The notes under the pieces are model-generated. The model saw only the letters and a list, made by a program, of their open reading frames with translations. It had not been told where the DNA came from and ran no database searches. The position numbers and the translations under genes were made by a program. From a virus: 32,768 bases of DNA. This document shows positions 27,514-32,768 of this stretch, one piece after another. Numbering within the stretch: position 1 is the stretch's first letter; each line of letters starts with the position of its first letter. Where the stretch lies: positions 1 to 32,768 of the IMG/VR virus record IMGVR_UViG_3300032770_000073. One strand, given 5' to 3'.

Positions 27514-29375
27514 ACACATCCATCACGGCCCAATTGCAGTCCCACGAGCTGACCGAATTCCTCCAACTGCCCGTTGAGGTTCGTGCCCAGGTCGAACAAT
27601 GGGACTCCGCGCTGCGCAAGATTTGCAAACCGATCCAGAACAACCTGGCCAAACTGGCGGCCGCCAAGGGCGTATCGCTCCAGACGGCCCGGCGCAAATA
27701 CGACGACTGGCGCCGGCAGGGATGGCGCGGACTGATCAATCGCGCCAAGGTGCCCGAGGATCGCGGCCTCTCACCGGAGTTCATCGAATTCTGGAAGAAG
27801 CTTTGCCAGGAAAACGGGCGCAAATGCAAACCCGCTTACCGGGAATTTCTGCGCCGGTTCAAGGCCGGTGAAATGATTCCCGGCATCGAGCCAGGCACGC
27901 CGCGCCATTCGCTTCCTCCCGGTTTTTCCTACGACAATCTCATTCGCTACAAACCCTCGCAGTTCGAATTGACCGCCGCCCGGATCGGCCGGGGCGCCGC
28001 CGCCGATTTCCGGCCCAAGGTTTTCACCACGCGCAAGGACCTGCGCGTTGGCGAGCGGTTCATCTTCGACGATATGTGGCACGACTTTAAAGTCGTCATG
28101 GTGGGCCAGCGCCGGGCCATGCGCCTGCTCCAGCTCCACGCTCACGACCTTTTCAGCGGCTGCCAGTTTGCCCGAGGAATCAAACCGCGAATGGAAGCGC
28201 CCGACGGCACCAGCATCGGCCTCAACGAAAATGAAATGCTCTTCCTGGTCGCGCATGTCCTCTCCGAGTTCGGTTTTCATCCGGACGGCTGCGTGCTGAT
28301 GGTCGAGCACGGCACGGCTGCGATCCGCGAGGACCTGGAAAAGGTCCTCTTTGACCTCACGGCCGGCAAGGTGCTCGTGGATCGCAGCGGCATCGGTGGC
28401 GCCAGCTCGTTCGCTGGACAATATGCCGGCCGCAGCAAGGGCAATTTCCGGTTCAAGGCCGCTCTGGAATCCCTCGGCAATCTCATCCACAACGAGACGG
28501 CCGCCCTGCTGGATGTTCCCGGCCAGACCGGCAGCAACAGCCGCCTCAACGCGCCCGAGGAATTGGCCGGCCGCGACCGTCACGCCGACGCCTTGCTCAA
28601 GGCAATGGCCGCGTTGCCGCCGGCCCGCATCGCGCAATTGCGTCTGCCGTTTCTGGAAGTCAACTCGGCCAAGTGGCTCGTGGAAGAAATCAACGAGCGC
28701 ATCAACCAGCGCACCGAACACGAGATGGAAGGGTGGGAGGAAGCCGGATTGACGACCATCGATTTCGAAGTGCCCGGCGTTGGCCTGTTGACCGGTTCCA
28801 GGGTGCTCGCGTTGCCCGAGGCAAATCGCCAGGCCGTGCTGGCCGCCGCCACGCCGCTGGCCCGCAAGTTGAGTCCACGGGAAGTATTCGACGCCGGCCG
28901 GGCCGATCTGATCCGTTTCCGGCCAGCGCAGACGGCAATGTTGCTCAAGGAACGCACCGCCCGCGAGGTCAAGGTCGGCACCGACCATCTGATCGAGTTC
29001 GAGGATCAGGATATTTCTCCGGCGCCGCTGCGTTATCTCGCCCATCATTTCAAGCCCGGTGAAAAGTTCGCCGTGGTGGTCAATCCCTTCGCTCCTCAAT
29101 CGGCCCACCTATTCGACGCCGCCGGCCGCTGGATCGGCATGGTGGATGCATGGCAAACAATCAGCCAGACCGATGTCGCCGGCCTGCACCGTCAAATGGG
29201 TGCCGCCGCAAAAATTGAGAACCAGCTTCTCTGTCCGCTCGCCGCCCGTGGCGCCGAGATCACCCGCAAACGGCTCGAAGACTCGCAGCACAACGTGGCT
29301 GTGCTGACCAGTGACGGCGCAGAAAAAACCGAGAAGAAACGCGCGGCCCGCAATGCATTGATGTCGGTGGATTAA
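27510..29375 (+). CDS. MuA-like DDE-type transposase
   Basis: 621 residues, start by ATGA overlap. Residues ~46-78 are a helix-turn-helix 'LAKLAAAKGVSLQTARRKYD' typical of MuA-like N-termini. The catalytic RNase-H-like core starts near 183 ('RFIFDDMWHDF', first acidic Asp187/188). The second strand motif, normally D-N-G, here reads 'VEHGT' with Glu266. The third acidic residue is in 'FKAALESLGNLIHNE' (Glu320 or Glu329). The order before a MuB-like ATPase is diagnostic of Mu-type replicative transposition. The C-terminal ~230 residues form a beta-rich domain, as in MuA domain II, plus a helical tail. The D-E-E reading is unusual; see findings. Confidence 0.85.
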   Translation: MNTSITAQLQSHELTEFLQLPVEVRAQVEQWDSALRKICKPIQNNLAKLAAAKGVSLQTARRKYDDWRRQGWRGLINRAKVPEDRGLSPEFIEFWKKLCQENGRKCKPAYREFLRRFKAGEMIPGIEPGTPRHSLPPGFSYDNLIRYKPSQFELTAARIGRGAAADFRPKVFTTRKDLRVGERFIFDDMWHDFKVVMVGQRRAMRLLQLHAHDLFSGCQFARGIKPRMEAPDGTSIGLNENEMLFLVAHVLSEFGFHPDGCVLMVEHGTAAIREDLEKVLFDLTAGKVLVDRSGIGGASSFAGQYAGRSKGNFRFKAALESLGNLIHNETAALLDVPGQTGSNSRLNAPEELAGRDRHADALLKAMAALPPARIAQLRLPFLEVNSAKWLVEEINERINQRTEHEMEGWEEAGLTTIDFEVPGVGLLTGSRVLALPEANRQAVLAAATPLARKLSPREVFDAGRADLIRFRPAQTAMLLKERTAREVKVGTDHLIEFEDQDISPAPLRYLAHHFKPGEKFAVVVNPFAPQSAHLFDAAGRWIGMVDAWQTISQTDVAGLHRQMGAAAKIENQLLCPLAARGAEITRKRLEDSQHNVAVLTSDGAEKTEKKRAARNALMSVD

Positions 29376-29401
29376 ATCAACCAACCATTAAGAGGAAAAT
29401 A

Positions 29402-30397
29402 ATGTCAGACAACACCACGCAGTCTCTTGTTAAAATATATCCGTGCGATGAAGAATTGCGGGCGCGTCTCCGCGCCATACGCGAATCCGGCGAGCTTTCC
29501 AACGCGAAAATTTGCAAGGGTGCCAGGGTCAATGAATCCATCCTGAGCCAATATCTAAACGACGCCGGCAACGTGTATCCCGGCGACGTGCCAAAACATG
29601 AAGCATTGCTTCGGGCCTGGCTTGAACGTCGGGAAATCGAATCTCTGGCGGGAATTCCCACCATCGCAACCCCGGTCTCGGAACAAATTGCCAGCGCGGC
29701 TCGCATGATCCGCCGGTGCGGCATCATGGGCAAGGGATTAGGCAAGGCGGGCATTGGCAAGACCCGTGGCGCCACGCTGCTTCAGTCTTCGGATGAAAGC
29801 TCTGTGATGGTCGCCGTGTCGCGCGAGACCGGAACGCGCGAGGCCATCCGGTCCACGCTGTTCAAAAAGTTCGGCATTCGAGGGCCGCGCAAACGTATCG
29901 GCAACCGCGCCCGCCTAATGTATTCCGAGCTGACCAAACGCCTACGCGGCTCTGATGTTCTTTTGATTTTTGACCAGGCCCACAAGCTCACGTCTCCGGC
30001 CATTGATTTCCTGGTCGAGTTATGGAACGAAACTCATTCGCCCCAGCTCTGGTTGGGAACCCGCGATTTGCTCGACAAGCTTGAGCGCGACGAGCAATGG
30101 GCCAGCCGCCTGGCGTTCACGTTTGAACTCACGGTTGCCGTTGATAAGGAAGTCAACGAAGTGCGGGATCTGGTGCAGCATCAAATCAGATCGCGCCTGC
30201 CCGAACTCAATGGCGAGATGTCACGCCTTACCAACCTTTGTGAAAAGTTGGCCCTTACCGGCAGCTTCCGCCGGGTGGAAATGCGGCTCACCACGATGCT
30301 TTATTTGAGCCAATCACCGCGCAACAAAGGCAAGAGCTGGACCGACCTGTTTGAAATGTCGGGCGAATTCCTAACCGAAAATGATATGGAGGATTGA
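29402..30397 (+). CDS. MuB-like AAA+ ATPase (transposition target protein)
   Basis: 331 residues with AAGAGG in the leader. Residues 1-~75 contain a cro-like HTH (AKICKGARVNESILSQYL), as in MuB. The AAA+ core has Walker A at 114-121 (GKAGIGKT), Walker B at 186-192 (VLLIFDQ) and a sensor-like LWLGTRD at 216-222. MuB binds target DNA, stimulates MuA and protects the phage from self-insertion. The Walker B is DQ instead of the usual DE. The gene follows the transposase after 26 bp. Confidence 0.8.
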   Translation: MSDNTTQSLVKIYPCDEELRARLRAIRESGELSNAKICKGARVNESILSQYLNDAGNVYPGDVPKHEALLRAWLERREIESLAGIPTIATPVSEQIASAARMIRRCGIMGKGLGKAGIGKTRGATLLQSSDESSVMVAVSRETGTREAIRSTLFKKFGIRGPRKRIGNRARLMYSELTKRLRGSDVLLIFDQAHKLTSPAIDFLVELWNETHSPQLWLGTRDLLDKLERDEQWASRLAFTFELTVAVDKEVNEVRDLVQHQIRSRLPELNGEMSRLTNLCEKLALTGSFRRVEMRLTTMLYLSQSPRNKGKSWTDLFEMSGEFLTENDMED

Positions 30398-30398
30398 T

Positions 30399-30581
30399 AT
30401 GCAAATCCGCGATTTAATCACGTCGCTACTCGCATTCGATCAGTCCATGAAAATCGGCGTGGAAATTCACGGCGGCGACGATGCCGACTGTCAGGGAATC
30501 GTCGGCGTGGAAAAATTCGACGCGGGCCACATCAACATTATCCCAGCCAGAGAGATCAAGGCGAAGATCGTGTTCGAATAA
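30399..30581 (+). CDS. 60-residue conserved-type early protein
   Basis: Good GGAGG Shine-Dalgarno sequence and ATG at 30399. The form 'MQIRDLITSLLAFDQSMKIG' followed by short strands ('HINIIPAREIKAKIVF') resembles small phage proteins that begin with a helix and end with 'I..V' strands. The function is unknown. Confidence 0.55.
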   Translation: MQIRDLITSLLAFDQSMKIGVEIHGGDDADCQGIVGVEKFDAGHINIIPAREIKAKIVFE

Positions 30582-30582
30582 C

Positions 30583-31017
30583 ATGCTCACGCTGCCATCA
30601 CCCATTTCCGACGCCGAACGCGCCGTGTCGCAGTACAAACACGAGCTGCTGGTCCGGGTGATGGCTCATATTTTGCGCCGGGCATTGGTGCAGGATTACG
30701 TATCCGCAGGCGATGTGCCCGAGGACATCATCGAGAAGGAACATCGCCAGGGCGTCGCCAGCAATGCGTGGAACACGCTTCGCGCCCTGGAGATCATCGA
30801 GGCCGTACCCATGCGGCTCACCAATGAGGCCAGCGGCATATTCGGCGGCCGCATCCAGAACAAAAACCCCGGCGCCAAGCTGCGTTGGGTCACCGCGTAT
30901 CGGTTGCGTTCGCGCAGCGCGGCCGTGACCTGGGCCAATCGAAACAACGTCCAGCTTTCCCAGGCCGAATTACAACCCGCCCAACCTGGCATTCAAGCCG
31001 AGTTAACCATCGTTTAA
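30583..31017 (+). CDS. Winged-helix-like early protein of 144 residues
   Basis: ATG at 30583. A longer in-frame ORF from 30481 is rejected as a shadow of the preceding gene. The segment 'EHRQGVASNAWNTLRALEII' followed by 'RWVTAYRLRS' resembles wHTH proteins of Mu-like and other phages, in which a helix with 'A..AL..lGiI' is followed by a wing and 'v.vyrl'. The C-terminus is polar. Replication or regulation is possible. Confidence 0.5.
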   Translation: MLTLPSPISDAERAVSQYKHELLVRVMAHILRRALVQDYVSAGDVPEDIIEKEHRQGVASNAWNTLRALEIIEAVPMRLTNEASGIFGGRIQNKNPGAKLRWVTAYRLRSRSAAVTWANRNNVQLSQAELQPAQPGIQAELTIV

Positions 31018-31039
31018 ACCTACAACCATCGGAGGAAAT

Positions 31040-31315
31040 ATGAGACGCAAACGTAAACCTATAACTGAACGGCAATGGCAGCGAACCATGCACAAGCTTT
31101 GCATGATCCTTTTCGGGGCCATCGCTGAGGATGGTGACCAAGAAGCCGAGCGCTTATTGGAATCTGTCGAACCGGATGGGCACCGGATGGCCGGTTACGC
31201 TCGCTATTGTCGACGTGGTCCATTGGCTCTCTTGAACGCGCCTTCACAGGGGACAATATGCCTGACTCTAAACCCTCAACTCTCAACCCTCAACATCCAT
31301 GATCGCACCACATGA
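31040..31315 (+). CDS. 91-residue early protein, unknown
   Basis: Strong GGAGG Shine-Dalgarno sequence at 31032-31036. The first ~60 residues look folded (QWQRTMHKLCMILFGAIAED, EPDGHRMAGYARYCRRG). The last ~20 residues are encoded by the CAACTCT-type heptamer repeat and read as low complexity (LNPQLSTLNIHD). It overlaps the Gam-like gene by 17 bases. The C-terminal tail is probably a by-product of the repeat. Confidence 0.5.
   Translation: MRRKRKPITERQWQRTMHKLCMILFGAIAEDGDQEAERLLESVEPDGHRMAGYARYCRRGPLALLNAPSQGTICLTLNPQLSTLNIHDRTT
31265..31298 (+). repeat. CAAC-type heptamer repeat in front of the Gam-like gene
   Basis: Units CAACTCT, CAACCCT, CAACATC in tandem immediately before the ATG at 31299, with no Shine-Dalgarno sequence. 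The same motif occurs on the minus strand at 10284-10307, 11234-11258 and 13156-13181, always just before a start codon. Confidence 0.75.
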
Positions 31316-31862
31316 CCAAATCGCCGGCACGTCTGCCGACTTCGCCACCATCGAACGCCAGGTTGCCGCGTACGACCAGGAAAACCAAAACCTCGAACTC
31401 ATGATCGCCGAGCTTGAGCATGATCTTGAGGCGATCAAAAACAAACACCTGCGCGGGCTCAAGAAACAGGCCGGCGTGGTCGCCAATCTTGAGGCGCAAT
31501 TGCACAGCTCCATCGAGAGCGCGCCGGCGCTGTTTAATAAACCGCGCACGATCACCATTCACGGCACCAAGATCGGATTCGTTCCCAGCGTCGGATCAGT
31601 CGCCTGGAATGACGACGACCAGGTCTGCACCCTCATCAAACGCCATTTCAAGGCTCGCGCGGCCGAGTTCATCAAAACCGAGGAGACGCCGAAGAAAGAT
31701 GCCCTACGCTCGCTGAGCGAAGCCGATCTGGCCAAGGTCGGCTGCCATATCGAAGGCGCCGGCGACCACGTGCTGATCAAGCGCGTGGCCGGTGACGTGG
31801 AGAAACTCATCAACAAGCTGATCGACAAACTCGTCAGCTCCATGATCGAAGACGAACAATAA
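31299..31862 (+). CDS. gam: Gam-like DNA end-binding (host-nuclease inhibitor) protein
   Basis: 187 residues. The N-terminal ~80 residues are a long coiled coil ('QENQNLELMIAELEHDLEAI'). From ~83 the sequence 'RTITIHGTKIGFVPS', then 'DDDQVCTLIKRHFKAR', then 'SEADLAKVGCHIEGAGDHVLI' follows the Mu Gam pattern. Gam binds DNA ends and blocks exonucleases during transposition, like Ku. Position downstream of MuB-like genes fits Mu. The ATG has no Shine-Dalgarno sequence; a heptamer repeat lies in its place. Confidence 0.75.
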   Translation: MIAPHDQIAGTSADFATIERQVAAYDQENQNLELMIAELEHDLEAIKNKHLRGLKKQAGVVANLEAQLHSSIESAPALFNKPRTITIHGTKIGFVPSVGSVAWNDDDQVCTLIKRHFKARAAEFIKTEETPKKDALRSLSEADLAKVGCHIEGAGDHVLIKRVAGDVEKLINKLIDKLVSSMIEDEQ

Positions 31863-31894
31863 CCAACAAACCAATAACCATAGAAAAAAACACC

Positions 31895-32248
31895 ATGAAA
31901 AAAACACACTACCGACAAGGCGACGTGCTCATCGAGTGCATCGAAACCATACCCACCGAGGCCGTTAAACAGAAGCGCTCACGTCGCATCATCCTGGCGC
32001 ACGGAGAAGTCACCGGTCATCACCATTCGTTGGAGACTTCCGATCCGGCCGACTGGTGGAAGGAAGGCGAGATTTCTTTTGCCAATGAAAAGCCCAGCAC
32101 CCTGGCTGGGGCGCTTTTTCTCGCGCTGCCTGACGGAGGCGCCGTCATCCACCAGGAACACGGAAAGATCGAATTGCCGGCCGGCAATTATCGGGTCACG
32201 CGCCAGCGTGAGTATTCACCGGAAGCCATCCGCAACGTCGCCGACTAA
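31895..32248 (+). CDS. Conserved phage protein with 'HGEVTGHHH' motif
   Basis: 117 residues. Features visible: 'YRQGDVLIECIETIP', 'IILAHGEVTGHHHSLE', 'GAVIHQEHGKIELPAGNYRV' and the end 'QREYSPEAIRNVAD'. This combination recurs in many phages and mobile elements, where the function is not known. The several His residues suggest metal binding. Its stop is directly followed by the ATG of the repeat-array gene. Confidence 0.6.
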   Translation: MKKTHYRQGDVLIECIETIPTEAVKQKRSRRIILAHGEVTGHHHSLETSDPADWWKEGEISFANEKPSTLAGALFLALPDGGAVIHQEHGKIELPAGNYRVTRQREYSPEAIRNVAD

Positions 32249-32768
32249 ATGAAAACACCATCGGAGGAACAACGCTTCGCCGAAGCCTGTAATTACCCTG
32301 GCACGCTCGACGTGCCGGCGGTAACCAGGCACCTGGAAGAATATCTCAAAGCTCTTGGCGTCACCCGCAAAATCATTCGGCTAGAGGCCGGTTGGGAGAC
32401 GGAAGACCATCCACCTCTCCAGAAGGCGGTCGATTGGGTCTTGACGGATTTCGCGAAGCGAAATCCGTCCACCGCCCGCGACGCCCGCGCCGCCCGCGCC
32501 GCCCTCGACGCCCGCGACGCCCTCGACGCCCGCGACGCCCGCGACGCCCGCGACGCCCGCGCCGCCCGCGCCGCCCTCGACGCCCGCGACGCCCGCGCCG
32601 CCCGCGACGCCCGCGACGCCCTCGACGCCCGCGACGCCCGCGACGCCCGCGACGCCCTCGACGCCCGCGACGCCCGCGCCGCCCGCGACGCCCTCGACGC
32701 CCGCGACGCCCGCGACGCCCTCGACGCCCGCGCCGCCCGCGCCGCCCTCGACGCCCGCGACGCCCGCG
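32249..32768 (+). CDS. Gene with A-[RL]-[DA] repeat array, runs off the right edge
   Basis: ATG at 32249 directly follows the previous TAA. The first ~75 residues are a normal-looking domain ('VPAVTRHLEEYLKALGV', 'LEAGWETEDHPPLQKAV', 'LTDFAKRNPST'). From 32474 to the window end the reading is tandem tripeptides Ala-[Arg/Leu]-[Asp/Ala], about 33 units, still open. Every unit is GCC-C[G/T]C-G[A/C]C. This type of Ala/Arg/Asp-rich tail is known in some phage proteins, from memory, but the two-base binary variation is striking. The product would be one long charged helix or solenoid. Confidence 0.7.
   Translation, partial: MKTPSEEQRFAEACNYPGTLDVPAVTRHLEEYLKALGVTRKIIRLEAGWETEDHPPLQKAVDWVLTDFAKRNPSTARDARAARAALDARDALDARDARDARDARAARAALDARDARAARDARDALDARDARDARDALDARDARAARDALDARDARDALDARAARAALDARDAR
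32443..32469. repeat. Perfect 12-bp hairpin at the base of the repeat array
   Basis: Arms 32443-32454 and 32458-32469 (GACGGATTTCGC / GCGAAATCCGTC) with loop GAA. It lies in the coding frame (LTDFAKRNPS) four bases before the first repeat unit. Confidence 0.85.
32474..32768 (+). repeat. 9-bp tandem array GCC-C[GT]C-G[AC]C, ~33 units, open at window end
   Basis: By my count 16 ARD, 8 ARA and 8 ALD units; ALA never occurs. Three times two ARA units are followed by ALD. The regularity suggests recent duplication of larger blocks, with point changes limited to two positions. Copy number is likely variable. Confidence 0.9.

Noticed and set aside
32474-32768. CRISPR array
   Set aside because: The unit is 9 bp without spacers and is coding in frame; no cas genes are present.
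24146-32768. Integration by a tyrosine or serine recombinase
   Set aside because: No such gene was found; the transposase, MuB-like and Gam-like genes explain integration.
1-32768. tRNA or rRNA genes
   Set aside because: No cloverleaf-like segments or rRNA-like stretches were noticed by eye. A tRNA scan was not possible.

Overview
The window looks like most of a transposable (Mu-like) siphophage or prophage, with both of its ends outside the window. Support for transposition comes from a plus-strand early operon that encodes, in Mu order, a Ner/BcepMu-gp16-like regulator, several small genes, a MuA-like transposase, a MuB-like AAA+ ATPase and a Gam-like DNA end-binding protein. Support for a siphophage virion comes from a minus-strand late operon with lysis genes, small and large terminase, a portal fused to a Mu F-type head protein, an HK97-type protease and major capsid, connector genes, a tail tube, a tape measure and tail-tip genes. 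I see no tail sheath. The host is probably a Verrucomicrobiota-like Gram-negative. That is an inference from Asn/Thr-rich exported proteins with 'GNxxGLTN' motifs, lipoproteins, an outer-membrane-barrel-like protein and short heptamer/nonamer intergenic repeats. It is not proven.

Layout. 1-4,959 (minus): a partial gene at the left edge, a small Cys-rich protein, a Cys-rich tail protein and a large tail hub/tip protein. 4,956-11,233 (minus): tape measure, a membrane or lipoprotein-like protein, a 953-residue beta-helix/fibre-like protein that carries a Sec signal peptide, two small tail genes and the tail tube. 11,256-13,155 (minus): tail terminator-like, HK97 gp10-like and head-tail connector genes. 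13,311-20,750 (minus): a membrane-anchored protein of unknown role, major capsid, prohead protease, a 60-residue protein, portal-MuF, a 40-residue ORF, large terminase and small terminase. 20,755-23,157 (minus): a lysis/host-surface block with a small protein, a one-TM coiled-coil protein, a class 3 lipase, a lipoprotein and an outer-membrane-like protein. 23,158-23,438 is a hairpin-rich leader and terminator region. 23,439-24,625 is the control region: a DUF4177-like lipoprotein, a strongly folded element, an XRE repressor and a divergent double promoter. 24,626-32,768 (plus): the early/transposition operon. It ends in a gene that runs off the right edge through an array of about 33 nine-base units encoding Ala-[Arg/Leu]-[Asp/Ala].

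How it works together (inference). The repressor and the Ner-like protein compete at 24,577-24,613 to choose lysogeny or early transcription. The transposase, MuB-like and Gam-like proteins replicate the genome by transposition. The late operon runs the opposite way and builds a siphovirus particle. In phage Mu the switch lies near one terminus and everything is co-oriented; here it lies in the middle, with early and late operons diverging from it.

Most interesting points: the A-[RL]-[DA] array with only two variable bases per unit and a perfect 12-bp hairpin at its base; a 7-bp tandem repeat inside the signal peptide of the outer-membrane-like protein (possible phase variation); a lipase in place of a recognisable endolysin; exported proteins embedded in the virion operon; atypical catalytic residues in both the transposase and its ATPase; and recurring CAAC-type heptamers in front of start codons that lack a Shine-Dalgarno sequence.
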